A DNA stretch of 64,000 nucleotides, from positions 3,654,372 through 3,718,371 of the forward strand of contig NZ_CP116398.1 of assembly GCF_029643245.1 (NCBI RefSeq), in the 5' to 3' direction. Below the pieces are notes generated by a model. The model was not told the DNA's origin and made no database searches. It saw only the letters and a program-made list of their open reading frames with translations. This document shows positions 1-8,765 of this stretch, piece after piece (the first letter of the stretch is position 1; each line of letters starts with the position of its first letter). Origin of the DNA: Methylomonas sp. EFPC3. GTDB lineage: Bacteria > Pseudomonadota > Gammaproteobacteria > Methylococcales > Methylomonadaceae. The position numbers were made by a program, and so were the translations under genes.

Positions 1-2
1 TC

Positions 3-1586
3 GTTTATTGCGCGTACTACCTGAAAGCGGCGCACTGGTACAAGTGCAGCAAGGCGTTCTTTTTCGATTTGCTGGAAAATCGGCAAAGCCGGCGCAAAAA
101 GTATTTCGATGCGACGATGATCCTGTTGCTGGTGTCGAGCGTGATCTTTTTGATCTACGACATCGAGCACACCGACAGCAAGATGGGCGGTTATTTCGAG
201 CTGGCGATTCTGATGGTGTTCATCGTCGAATATCTGCTCAGGGGCTGGATTTATTCCGACACCTACAAAATCGTGATCGAAGAATACGAAAAAGCCCTGT
301 ACCTGAATCTGCCGTTCAAGCTGTCAGGGATCTACAAAAAACTGGTCGCCAAGGATCTGGAATACGTTACCTCGGTGTTTGCCGTGATCGACGTACTGGC
401 AATTCTACCCAGTTACCGGCCGTTGGACATTTTGCGGATTTTCATTATTTTCCGCTTATTCAAGCTGTTCCGATACTCGGATAGCGCCAAGTTGTTTGCC
501 GACGCGCTGGCCAGCAAGCGTTTCGAATTGACCACACTGTTGATCTTTACCTGCTTTCTGGTCTTCATCGCCAGCGTGTCGATTTACATGTTCGAATACC
601 AGAATAATGCCGGCGTCAACACCTTGTTCGATGCGTTTTATTGGACCGTCGTCACGCTGGCGACCGTCGGTTTCGGCGATATTACCCCGCAGACTACCGG
701 CGGGCGGTGGGTGACGATTTTTCTGATTCTGGCCAGTCTGGGCGTGTTGTCGTTCTTTACCTCGATTCTGATTGCCGCCTTCAGCGAAAAAATGCTGTCG
801 GTTCGGGAAAGCCGCACCTACGCCGAGTTGGCGCATTACGATAACTTCATCATTATTTGCGGTTTCGGTCGGGTGGGGCAGGAAATCGCCCGCCATTTGC
901 ACGAAGAACAAAAGAAATTCGTCATCATCGACAAATCGCCGTTCAAGGTGCAGGCCGCAAAATCGCGCGGGTATTTAGCCATCGAAAACGATGCCAGCAA
1001 TAACGAGGTATTACTGAATGCCGGCATTTGTCACGGGGCGACGGCGATTTTGTGCATTACCGGCGACGATGTGGTCAACGTCTACATCACGCTGACCAGC
1101 CGGCATTTGAATAAGGAGTTGCGCATCATTTCCCGCGCCAACCGCCACGATAACGTTAACAAGTTGTATCAGGCCGGCGCCAACCAGGTGATCCGGCCGT
1201 TCGAAATCGCCGGGATGTTGGCTGCGGAGTTCGTCGGCCAGCCGGTGGCCTTCGAAGCGATTTCCGGCATTCTGCAAAGCCAGAGCGACATTGTGATGGA
1301 GTCGGTGTTGGTTAGCGAGAAATCGCCGTTGGAGGACCAAAATATCGGCCAGCTCGATCTGGAGCAGCGTAAATTAACTTTGCTCGGCGTGATCAGCGCT
1401 AATCCGATTCATTTGAAACACAAGAACAAGTACCCGGTGAACCAGCAGCATTTTTATTTCAATCCGGCCCGTCAGTTCATTTTGCGTCGCGGCGACATCC
1501 TGGTGCTGTTGGGACGTAAGTACGGCATCGACCACTTTCGCGATCAGGTCGAGCAGCGCCGCCTGTTTGCCAGGAAGTCGATATGA
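3..1586 (+). CDS. Voltage-gated-type potassium channel with RCK (TrkA-N) domain, 5' partial
   Basis: Inner-membrane K+ channel fused to a cytoplasmic RCK regulatory domain. The frame is open to the first base of the window, and residues before the first possible internal start (TTG at 69) fit the family N-terminus, so the true start probably lies just upstream. Several hydrophobic segments are followed by a pore loop with the selectivity filter TVGFGD at 663-680, diagnostic for K+ channels. After the last helix comes a Rossmann nucleotide-binding domain with GFGRVG near 858-875, then an RCK C-terminal region. The stop overlaps the next gene by 4 bp (ATGA), indicating translational coupling to a second RCK protein. 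The K+ selectivity and family are clear; the gating ligand cannot be read from sequence. Confidence 0.93.
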   Translation, partial: VYCAYYLKAAHWYKCSKAFFFDLLENRQSRRKKYFDATMILLLVSSVIFLIYDIEHTDSKMGGYFELAILMVFIVEYLLRGWIYSDTYKIVIEEYEKALYLNLPFKLSGIYKKLVAKDLEYVTSVFAVIDVLAILPSYRPLDILRIFIIFRLFKLFRYSDSAKLFADALASKRFELTTLLIFTCFLVFIASVSIYMFEYQNNAGVNTLFDAFYWTVVTLATVGFGDITPQTTGGRWVTIFLILASLGVLSFFTSILIAAFSEKMLSVRESRTYAELAHYDNFIIICGFGRVGQEIARHLHEEQKKFVIIDKSPFKVQAAKSRGYLAIENDASNNEVLLNAGICHGATAILCITGDDVVNVYITLTSRHLNKELRIISRANRHDNVNKLYQAGANQVIRPFEIAGMLAAEFVGQPVAFEAISGILQSQSDIVMESVLVSEKSPLEDQNIGQLDLEQRKLTLLGVISANPIHLKHKNKYPVNQQHFYFNPARQFILRRGDILVLLGRKYGIDHFRDQVEQRRLFARKSI

Positions 1587-2296
1587 AACAGATCGCCGTG
1601 TTCGGCTATAACCGGCTGTCGTTCGAGGCCATCAGCCGCTTGGATAAGGAGTTTTACCGGATCGTGGTGATCGACCACGACCCGGTCAAAGCCGCCTTGG
1701 CGCGGGAAAACGGCTTCGAGACCGCCAACATCGATTTCCGTAGCGACGACGATTTACGGCTGGCCGGCGTCGGCGGCCACATCGATACATTGTTCTGCTT
1801 TTTTGATACCGATTCGGAAAACGTGTTCCTGACCCTGTCGGCGCGGGCGCTGGACCCGAATCTGAACATCGTCGCCATCGTCGATAGCCCGGAATCGGCC
1901 GAGAAGCTGATTGCGGCCGGCGCCAATAAAATTATCGACCCTTATGAAATCTGCGGCCGCAAGATTCACGACATGTTGAAAAGGCCGGATATCACCGAAA
2001 TTTTCGACCACACCGTGTTCGGCCGCCACGATTTGCATCTGGCCGAAGTGGCGATTCCGGAGCACAGCTTTCTGGAAAACATACATGCCAGTCAACTGGA
2101 ACTGGGATCGCAATACAACTTACTGCTGATCGGCATCGTCAATAAAAAGGTCAGCGACCGCTTGCACTTCGTCGGTGAGGAAATCGACCGTCGGCTCAAC
2201 GTCGGCGATATTTTGGTCATTTTGGGCCCGTCTCGGGAAATCAGGGCGTTCAAACAAGACGTCGAAAACGAGTATTGCCATGTTGGTCCCAAATAG
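1583..2296 (+). CDS. Stand-alone RCK/TrkA-N domain protein
   Basis: A 237-aa cytoplasmic protein with an N-terminal Rossmann fold (AVFGYNRLSFEAI, then an acidic strand end VVIDHD) and a C-terminal TrkA-C-like region (residues ~150-237). It has no membrane segment. Such proteins bind NAD(H) or nucleotides and gate K+ channels or transporters. It starts inside the stop codon of the channel gene, so the two are very likely co-expressed. I infer that it is an additional gating-ring subunit for that channel. The glycine motif is less canonical than in the channel's own RCK domain, so it may bind a different ligand or none. Confidence 0.85.
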   Translation: MKQIAVFGYNRLSFEAISRLDKEFYRIVVIDHDPVKAALARENGFETANIDFRSDDDLRLAGVGGHIDTLFCFFDTDSENVFLTLSARALDPNLNIVAIVDSPESAEKLIAAGANKIIDPYEICGRKIHDMLKRPDITEIFDHTVFGRHDLHLAEVAIPEHSFLENIHASQLELGSQYNLLLIGIVNKKVSDRLHFVGEEIDRRLNVGDILVILGPSREIRAFKQDVENEYCHVGPK

Positions 2297-2311
2297 GCGA
2301 CGCGCCGCCGG

Positions 2312-3532
2312 CTAGCGTTTCTCGGCCAAGCCCAGCCAGCGCGCAAATACGGCCAGTGAAAAGCCCTGGAGCAACACCGACATCACCACGATAAAGCTGA
2401 CCAGCATGAAAATTTCGCCCGCTTCATTCACACCGGCCGCCAACGGAAATGTCGCCAGCACGATCGGCACCGAGCCGCGCAGGCCGACCCAGGACACCAG
2501 CAGTTTTTCCTTGAAGCCGATGTCGGCCCAGCACAGGCTGACGAAGACGCTGACCGGGCGCGCCACGAACATCAGGAACAAGCTGATGGCCACGGCGACG
2601 CTGGCCAGGGCCGGCAGCTCGGCGCCGTAAGGCACCGACAGCATGCCCAGTGTCAAAAACATGATGATTTGCATCAGCCAGGCGAAGCTGTCGTGAAAGG
2701 CGTTGATGTACTGCTGGTGAATCACCTTGCGGTTACCGGCGACGATGCCGGCCACGTACACCGCCAAAAAACCGTTGCCGTGCGTGAAGGTGGCGACTGC
2801 GTACGTCAACAACACCAACGCAATCGAGGCGATGGCATACAGGCCGGCCGAACTCAGACCCAGGCGATTGAGCAGCCAGACCATGAAGCGGCCGGCGGCG
2901 TAGCCGATGCCGACGCCTATCGTCAATTGGATCGCCAGAAAGCTGCCGCCCTGCAGAAACGCAGCCTCGCCGCCGGCCGAGTAATTCAGCAGGCTGGCCG
3001 TCAGCAATACCGCCATCGGGTCGTTGCTGCTGGATTCCAGTTCCAGCAGCGGTTGCAATTTGCCTTTCAAGGCAATGTGGCTGGAGCGCAGCACCGAAAA
3101 CACCGCCGCCGCGTCGGTGGACGAGACGATCGCCGCCAGTAACAAGCCCTGTTGCAGGCTGATGCCGTGCACGCCCAGCGAAAAGGTGCTGAACGAGCCC
3201 AAAATAAACCAGGCGAAACTGCCCAGCAACAGCATCGTGATCAAGACGCCGAACGTCGACAGACACAGTCCCTGCCACAACACCGGCCGGATGTTGGGCC
3301 AATGCGAATCCAGGCCGCCGGTGAATAGAATGAATATCAGCGCGAAATCGCCGATAAACTTGGCAATTTCCGGGCTGCGCAATTCCGGACCGCCGAATTC
3401 GCCGATCAGCCAGCCGGTCAACAGAAAGAATAGCAAGGACGGAATGCCGACCTTGGCCGCGAACTTACTGGAAAAAACGCTGATCAACAGCAGGCTGGCT
3501 CCAATCAGGCTGGCTAATTCAACTGACGGCAT
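2312..3532 (-). CDS. Monovalent cation/proton antiporter, NhaP2 (CvrA)-like, short form
   Basis: A 406-aa polytopic inner-membrane protein with about 12 hydrophobic segments. It carries the CPA-family signatures FILFTGGLD, a SSTDAAAVFS motif with the ion-binding aspartate, and SSNDPMAVLLT, which closely resembles the SNDPMA motif of NhaP2/CvrA K+/H+ antiporters. It ends soon after the last helix and lacks the C-terminal TrkA-C and cation-binding tail of full-length NhaP2. It converges with the K+ channel/RCK pair with only 15 bp between stops. The association suggests a K+ homeostasis cluster. Whether Na+ or K+ is the main substrate is unresolved. Confidence 0.88.
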   Translation of the reverse strand: MPSVELASLIGASLLLISVFSSKFAAKVGIPSLLFFLLTGWLIGEFGGPELRSPEIAKFIGDFALIFILFTGGLDSHWPNIRPVLWQGLCLSTFGVLITMLLLGSFAWFILGSFSTFSLGVHGISLQQGLLLAAIVSSTDAAAVFSVLRSSHIALKGKLQPLLELESSSNDPMAVLLTASLLNYSAGGEAAFLQGGSFLAIQLTIGVGIGYAAGRFMVWLLNRLGLSSAGLYAIASIALVLLTYAVATFTHGNGFLAVYVAGIVAGNRKVIHQQYINAFHDSFAWLMQIIMFLTLGMLSVPYGAELPALASVAVAISLFLMFVARPVSVFVSLCWADIGFKEKLLVSWVGLRGSVPIVLATFPLAAGVNEAGEIFMLVSFIVVMSVLLQGFSLAVFARWLGLAEKR

Positions 3533-3850
3533 CGGTGGTATCCTGTATTTTGGCTGCGACGCTGGAAAAATGCGGCAATTAAACCGGTGGTTAAAGGTGG
3601 TAATGTTATCCGCAATTCCGCTGCGGGGGGGATTTCCCGGCTCGGGCGGAGATGGTTTAGTAAGCGAAGGCTTAACGGTTCGTCTTCAGCCTGGTCCGGC
3701 AGCGAACGCTTAAACCGCCCGCTTACCTCAAACTGCGCACCCATCCGGGCGGCGCGAGCGGCGCAACCAAACGGCATTGGGCCTCAGGGTGCCAGTCCGG
3801 CAGGCCGTACCTTAACCGATTCGTTCACTTTACTTGGCTAATTTTTGCGT
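3533..3850. other. Intergenic region between antiporter and dsbB
   Basis: Just over 300 bp between divergent genes. It should hold both promoters. I see no convincing -35/-10 pair, RNA gene or conserved open frame; overlapping frames here look like chance GC-rich shadows. Confidence 0.4.
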
Positions 3851-4357
3851 ATGAATTTTATAAAACTGAGCCCCCGCATTGCTTTCTTATTGGGTTTTGC
3901 GGCTTGCGCCGCGCTGTTGGGCGTCGGCGCGTATTTGCAATTCGTCGAAGAGCTGGAGCCTTGCCCGCTATGCATATCCCAGCGTTTGGCAATCTTGGCG
4001 ACCGGCGTCGTGTTCTTGCTGGCCGGCCTGCATAATCGCGGCCGTAAGGTTTATGCGGTGGTGAGCGCCGTTGCTGCCTTGAGCGGCGCCAGTGTTTCGG
4101 CTCGCCACGTTTGGCTGCAGCATTTGCCGCCGGAAGAGGTGCCGGAATGCAGTCCGGGTCTGGAATACATGTTTCAGCATTTTCCGCTGGCCGATACCGT
4201 CAAATTGATGCTGAGCGGTACCGGCGAATGTGCGAAAGTGGATTGGACTCTGTTGGGTTTCAGTATTCCGGCCTGGACCTTGTTGGCGTTTCTGTTGCTG
4301 GCGGCCTGGGGTGGATTTCAATTCGTTAACGGCGGCGATCGCCCGGTCAGCGAATGA
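3851..4357 (+). CDS. dsbB: Disulfide bond formation protein DsbB
   Basis: Inner-membrane quinone reductase that reoxidises periplasmic DsbA. The 168-aa protein has four hydrophobic helices. The two periplasmic loops carry the essential cysteine pairs: Cys38-Pro-Leu-Cys41 in the first and Cys100/Cys127 in the second. Length and spacing match the family (about 160-175 aa). I chose ATG 3851; a TTG two codons upstream (3845) is also possible but gives no better signal. The gene stands alone; no dsbA is in the window. Confidence 0.93.
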   Translation: MNFIKLSPRIAFLLGFAACAALLGVGAYLQFVEELEPCPLCISQRLAILATGVVFLLAGLHNRGRKVYAVVSAVAALSGASVSARHVWLQHLPPEEVPECSPGLEYMFQHFPLADTVKLMLSGTGECAKVDWTLLGFSIPAWTLLAFLLLAAWGGFQFVNGGDRPVSE

Positions 4358-4418
4358 AGCCGGTGCCGGGTGGCAAGCTTTGCGCGATTGCGTCGTATCG
4401 ACACAGTCGCTCAACAGG

Positions 4419-4630
4419 TTATGCACAAAAACGGGGCGCGCCCGCTGTCGACCTATTTCGGTGCCTGTCGACAAATAACACAGATTAGTTTTTCTGGTAA
4501 CTTGTTGATTTTAATTGGATTAGTTGTCTGGCTGAAATTTGCCCAATTTAAAAAAATTGTAATAAAAACCGACACTAAGCGGCAGGGCTTAAAGCTAATC
4601 CACAGAGTTATCCACAGATTTTGTGGGTAA
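4419..4630. promoter_or_regulatory. Cluster of DnaA-box-like 9-mers with AT-rich tract, upstream of priA
   Basis: The 335-bp gap 4358-4692 contains TTATGCACA (4419-4427), TAATCCACA (4596-4604), the consensus box TTATCCACA (4608-4616) and, on the minus strand, TTACCCACA (4622-4630). A markedly AT-rich stretch (about 4484-4570) lies between the outer boxes. Three boxes within 35 bp plus an AT-rich unwinding-like region is origin-like architecture. It could equally be a DnaA-controlled promoter for priA or a DnaA-titrating locus. Confidence 0.5.
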
Positions 4631-4692
4631 CTCGAGTTTTTTCAATGCCGTTAAACACTTAGCGGCGCTATATCAAAAACGCCTCATCAAAT

Positions 4693-6894
4693 ATGTCCAA
4701 CTGTGACGCCTCCAACAAACTAATTTTGAAAGTTGCGGCGCCCGTACCATTAGATCGCATCTTCGATTACTTGCCGCCGGCAGGATATGACGGGGCCGAG
4801 TTGCGTCCGGGCAGCAGAGTTCTGGTACCGTTCGGCAGGCGTTCGCAAGTTGGAGTTTTGCTGGCCGTGACGACCGAGTCGGCCGTAGCCGTCGAGCGTC
4901 TGAAGCCGGCAATCGCGGTTTTAGATTCGGTGCCGCTGTTGTCCGAGGCCGATATGAAACTGCTGCACTGGGCCGCCCGCTATTACCATCACCCGCTCGG
5001 CGAAGTAATGGCCGCCGCGTTTCCGGTCGCACTGCGCCAGGGGCGGCCGGCCGTGTTGGAATTACCATACGGATACGGCCTCAGCCGTTTGGGCCGGCAA
5101 ACCGATTTGCAGCAACTGCGCCGAGCGCCGAAGCAACTGGCCCTGTTGCAACGCTTGCAGACCGGGCCGTTGCCGGATGCCGCGCTTACCGACGCGCGGG
5201 CGGCATTGAAGGCTTTGCTGGATAAAGGCTTGGTCGAGCGCCTGGATTTGACGCCGGCCGCGGCAGATCCGGTCGCCGAGTTGCCGTTGCTTGCCAATCC
5301 CGAGCAACAAGCGGCGATAGACAATGTGGTTGGTGGATTGGGGCGGTTTTCGGTTGCAGTACTGGAGGGCGTCACCGGCAGCGGCAAGACCGAAGTCTAT
5401 ATGCAGATCATTGCCAGCGTATTGGCGCAGGGCAAGCAGGTCTTGGTGCTGTTGCCGGAAATCAGCCTGACGCCGCAACTCGAACAACGCTTTCGTCGCC
5501 GTTTCGCCGTGGCTATGGTGGCGACCCACTCCAAACTCACCGACAGTCAGCGCTTGCAGGCCTGGTTGAGTATGCAGCAGGGGCGGGCGGCGATCATGCT
5601 CGGTACCCGTTCCGCATTGTTCACGCCGTTGCAACGGCCGGGCCTGATCATTCTCGACGAAGAACACGACAGCTCGTTCAAGCAGCAGGAGGGCTTCCGC
5701 TTCTCCGCCCGCGACGTGGCCGTGGCCCGCGCCAAAATGCTGAATATTCCGGTATTGCTGGGTTCGGCCACGCCGTCGCTGGAAAGTCTGGCCAACGTCG
5801 CCGACGGCCGCTACCGCTTGCTGCATTTGCCGAACCGGGCCGGCGCGGCGGTGGCGCCCAGCTTTCAGTTGCTGGATATCCGCAACAAGCGGCTGCAATC
5901 CGGCCTGTCCGAACCGTTGTTGGCGGAAATGCGTACGGCATTGGACGACGGGCAGCAGGTATTGCTGTTTCTGAATCGGCGCGGTTTCGCCCCGGTACAA
6001 ATCTGCCACGGCTGCGGCTGGGTATCGCGCTGCCGCCGCTGCGACGCCAATCTGGTGATTCATGCCGGCGAGCGACTGTTGCGCTGTCACCATTGCGGCG
6101 CCGAGCATCCGCTGATTAAGCTTTGCCCGGCCTGTAACACCGGCGAATTGCAGGCGCTGGGGCTCGGCACCGAACGCATCGAGCAGACGCTGGCCGAAGT
6201 GTTTCCGGAACGCAGCGTGGTGCGGCTGGACAAGGACACGACGCAACGCAAAGGCGCACTGGAGGGCTATCTGGAGCAAATCCACGCCGGCCGGGCCGAA
6301 ATCATCCTCGGCACCCAGATGTTAGCCAAGGGCCACCATTTTCCGGGCGTGACACTTGTGGCGATTCTGGACATCGATAGCGGCCTGTTCAGCATCGACT
6401 TTCACGGTGCGGAGCGCCTGGCGCAATTGATCGTGCAGGTGGCCGGCCGGGCCGGGCGGGCCGAGCGGCCGGGCCGGGTGATTTTGCAGACCCGCCAGCC
6501 GCAACATCCGCTGTTGAATACATTGTTGAAACAAGGCTATCGAGCCTTTGCCGAGGGTGCATTGCAGGAGCGGCGCCAAGCCGGCTTGCCACCGTTCAGC
6601 CACCAGGCCCTGTTGCGGGCGCAAGCGGCCGGCAGCGATGCGCCGCGCCGATTTTTGCAGGCCGTCTGCAGCGCAATCGCCGAGCTGGGTGCCGGCAGTA
6701 CCCAAGTCTTGGGGCCGGTTGCGGCACCGATGGCAAGGCGCGCCGGCGCCTACCGTTACCAATTGTTGTTGCAAAGTCTGCAGCGCAAAGATTTGCACCG
6801 CTTGTTGGACGCTCTGCTACCCAGGCTTTACCAGCTCCCGGACGCAAAAAAAGTCCGTTGGTCTTTGGATGTCGACCCGCTGGACTTGTACTGA
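4693..6894 (+). CDS. priA: Primosomal replication restart helicase PriA
   Basis: Superfamily 2 DNA helicase that recognises stalled forks and loads the replicative helicase. The 733-aa protein has an N-terminal DNA-binding region, Walker A GVTGSGKT (residues 226-233), the DEEH box (322-325), motif III GSATPS and a zinc-binding cysteine cluster starting at Cys438 (CHGCGW, then CRRC, CHHC, CPAC). The C-terminal helicase half contains the QVAGRAGR motif. Length matches E. coli PriA (732 aa). It starts with ATG 4693 shortly after the DnaA-box cluster, so its transcription may respond to DnaA. Confidence 0.97.
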   Translation: MSNCDASNKLILKVAAPVPLDRIFDYLPPAGYDGAELRPGSRVLVPFGRRSQVGVLLAVTTESAVAVERLKPAIAVLDSVPLLSEADMKLLHWAARYYHHPLGEVMAAAFPVALRQGRPAVLELPYGYGLSRLGRQTDLQQLRRAPKQLALLQRLQTGPLPDAALTDARAALKALLDKGLVERLDLTPAAADPVAELPLLANPEQQAAIDNVVGGLGRFSVAVLEGVTGSGKTEVYMQIIASVLAQGKQVLVLLPEISLTPQLEQRFRRRFAVAMVATHSKLTDSQRLQAWLSMQQGRAAIMLGTRSALFTPLQRPGLIILDEEHDSSFKQQEGFRFSARDVAVARAKMLNIPVLLGSATPSLESLANVADGRYRLLHLPNRAGAAVAPSFQLLDIRNKRLQSGLSEPLLAEMRTALDDGQQVLLFLNRRGFAPVQICHGCGWVSRCRRCDANLVIHAGERLLRCHHCGAEHPLIKLCPACNTGELQALGLGTERIEQTLAEVFPERSVVRLDKDTTQRKGALEGYLEQIHAGRAEIILGTQMLAKGHHFPGVTLVAILDIDSGLFSIDFHGAERLAQLIVQVAGRAGRAERPGRVILQTRQPQHPLLNTLLKQGYRAFAEGALQERRQAGLPPFSHQALLRAQAAGSDAPRRFLQAVCSAIAELGAGSTQVLGPVAAPMARRAGAYRYQLLLQSLQRKDLHRLLDALLPRLYQLPDAKKVRWSLDVDPLDLY

Positions 6895-6949
6895 GCCGCC
6901 GGCAAAATCCGGCTTAAGGGCTACGGTTTTATGTAATAATTTCGCCCCT

Positions 6950-6966
6950 TTGTGACTGGTTCACAA
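6950..6966. promoter_or_regulatory. Perfect inverted repeat TTGTGA-N5-TCACAA
   Basis: A 17-bp interrupted palindrome about 90 bp upstream of the DUF5765-like gene. It resembles CRP-family half-sites, but the spacer is 5 rather than the 6 expected for CRP. A TAATAAT string lies just upstream (6934-6940). A CRP homologue is encoded at 35.8 kb, so an operator role is possible but unproven. Confidence 0.3.
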
Positions 6967-7058
6967 TAAGAACCATGGTTATCTTTGCCGTTCCGGCGTC
7001 GAGTCGGAAAAGGTATCCATACCTAATAACTAAAAATATAACAAAGGGGTATTTTCCG

Positions 7059-7811
7059 ATGTGCTGGAGTGGAGAGGCGTCAGGCGTTTTGGCTGCCGCG
7101 GGTTTGGCAACCGCCGTTTACGTGGCGTACAAGGGCGAATCCAAGGAGCTGTGGATTCCGTTGACTTATTTTGCATTGATGGAGCTGTTGCAGGCGGCGA
7201 CATACGTTTATATCGATTTATGCGATAACCCGAACAACCAGGTGTTGACGCTGCTCGGCTATCTGCATATCGCGTTTCAGCCGTTCTTCGTGAATATGGT
7301 GGCGATGTACTTTGTGCCGGAAAGCGTCAAGTTAAAGATCAGAACCACAGTATATACCCTGTGCGCGATCAGCTCGTTGGCGATGCTGATCAAAATGTAC
7401 CCGTTCGCCTGGGCCGGCGATTGCGTACCGGGCACCGAAGGCTTTTGCGGCACCCAGACCTGCTCCGTATCCGGCGCCTGGCACATCGCCTGGCAAATGC
7501 CGTTGAACGGGTTGATGTCGCAGCCGGTGGAATGGTTGCTCGGCTTCAACTGGGGCTTGCATGCCTTTGCCTATATCCTGGCGGCGTTTTATTTGCCGAT
7601 CATTTACGGTTCCTGGCGTTTCGTTGCCTTCCATTATTTGATCGGGCCGTGGATTTCCGACATTACCACCGACGATCCCAACGAGTATTGCGCGGTCTGG
7701 TGCCTGTTTTCGATTGCGTTGTGCGTGTCGGTAATCAAGACACCGATCCGCAAACATTTGCACGTCACCAAATGGCCGTTTTATCAACGCGAAGTGGGCG
7801 ATAGCTTGTAA
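7059..7811 (+). CDS. DUF5765-like polytopic membrane protein
   Basis: A 250-aa integral membrane protein of unknown function. It begins MCWSGEAS, which I recognise as the characteristic N-terminus of the DUF5765 family, and has about seven hydrophobic segments with conserved His/Trp-rich stretches. I chose ATG 7059 because a strong AAAGGGG ribosome-binding site lies 9 nt upstream; an in-frame ATG at 6975 would add 28 residues with no family similarity. The nitroreductase starts 3 nt after its stop, so the two form an operon. Several cysteines in a loop (residues ~118-134: DCVPGTEGFCGTQTC) could form disulfides or bind metal. Confidence 0.75.
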   Translation: MCWSGEASGVLAAAGLATAVYVAYKGESKELWIPLTYFALMELLQAATYVYIDLCDNPNNQVLTLLGYLHIAFQPFFVNMVAMYFVPESVKLKIRTTVYTLCAISSLAMLIKMYPFAWAGDCVPGTEGFCGTQTCSVSGAWHIAWQMPLNGLMSQPVEWLLGFNWGLHAFAYILAAFYLPIIYGSWRFVAFHYLIGPWISDITTDDPNEYCAVWCLFSIALCVSVIKTPIRKHLHVTKWPFYQREVGDSL

Positions 7812-7814
7812 CTC

Positions 7815-8486
7815 ATGGCGATCAGCAAACAGGACATTCTCGACGCCTTTCAATTCCGTCACGCCTGCAAGGAGTTCGACGCCGAACGCAAAATCCCCGG
7901 CGCCGATTTCGACTTTATCCTGGAAACGGCCCGGCTGTCGCCGAGTTCGTTCGGGCTGGAGCCGTGGCGGTTTCTGGTGGTGCAAAAGCCGCAATTGCGC
8001 GAAACGCTACGCGAATTTACCTGGGGCGGGCAAAAGCAATTGCCCACGGCCAGCCACGTGGTACTGACCCTGGTGCGCAAGAGCCACTTCATGCGTTACG
8101 ACAGCGCTTATCTGCAATACATGATGCGCGAAGTCCAGCGCTATCCGGAAGATATCATCCAATTGCGTAGCGGCCTGATCGAAAAATTCCAGCGCAGCGA
8201 TTTCGATCTGCTGGGATCGGAGCGCACGTTGACCGATTGGGCCACCCGCCAAACCTATCTGCCGTTGGCTAACATGATGACGGCGGCGGCGCTAATCGGT
8301 ATCGACTCCTGTCCGATCGAAGGCTTCGAGCGTGCCGAAGTCGAGCGGATTCTGGCCGAACAGGCCGGTGTCGATCTCGCGCAGTGGGCGGCGGCGTATA
8401 TGGTGGCTTTCGGTTACCGGAAAAATCCGCCGCCGCGGCCGAAAACCCGGCAAAGCCTGGAGCAAGTGGTTGAATGGCTGGCGTAG
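7815..8486 (+). CDS. Nitroreductase family FMN-dependent oxidoreductase
   Basis: A 223-aa cytoplasmic flavoprotein of the NfsB-like nitroreductase fold. The N-terminal HACKEFD motif corresponds to the RRSxRxF-type FMN-phosphate site, and PSSFGLEPWRFLVV matches the conserved PSxxNxQPW stretch. A late GIDSCPIEGF followed by a GYR near the C-terminus is typical of family members that reduce nitro groups, quinones or similar acceptors with NAD(P)H. It is tightly coupled to the preceding membrane-protein gene (3-bp gap), hinting at a redox partnership. The substrate cannot be inferred. Confidence 0.88.
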   Translation: MAISKQDILDAFQFRHACKEFDAERKIPGADFDFILETARLSPSSFGLEPWRFLVVQKPQLRETLREFTWGGQKQLPTASHVVLTLVRKSHFMRYDSAYLQYMMREVQRYPEDIIQLRSGLIEKFQRSDFDLLGSERTLTDWATRQTYLPLANMMTAAALIGIDSCPIEGFERAEVERILAEQAGVDLAQWAAAYMVAFGYRKNPPPRPKTRQSLEQVVEWLA

Positions 8487-8607
8487 TTTGAGCTAGCCGA
8501 ACGCCTTGCTTTCCCGCTCGGCGGCCAATCCGCGCCGGGCGTTTAACTCCCCTCCAGTGCCACCGATGGCGGCGCACCCGGCAAATCCGCCGGTTCTCCA
8601 GTAGCGG

Positions 8608-8643
8608 CCGGCCGGTATCCGGCCAGCGATGCCGTTGGCATCG
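8608..8643. repeat. Two adjacent GC-rich hairpins downstream of the nitroreductase
   Basis: GGCCGG-TAT-CCGGCC-type palindrome (8608-8622) followed by CGATGCC-GTT-GGCATCG (8627-8643). Neither has a downstream T tract, so a factor-independent terminator is doubtful. They sit in the 279-bp gap before the TonB receptor gene, where no other feature is evident. Confidence 0.35.
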
Positions 8644-8765
8644 GGCTCGGTCGATTTAGTCTAAAATTGCCCCTAGTGACACTCGGCGGGATCTTTGTTG
8701 TATGCTCGCTGGCTGTGGTGATCGATAACAATTAATCCAAAAAAGATTTCACCCAGGAGTTAACC

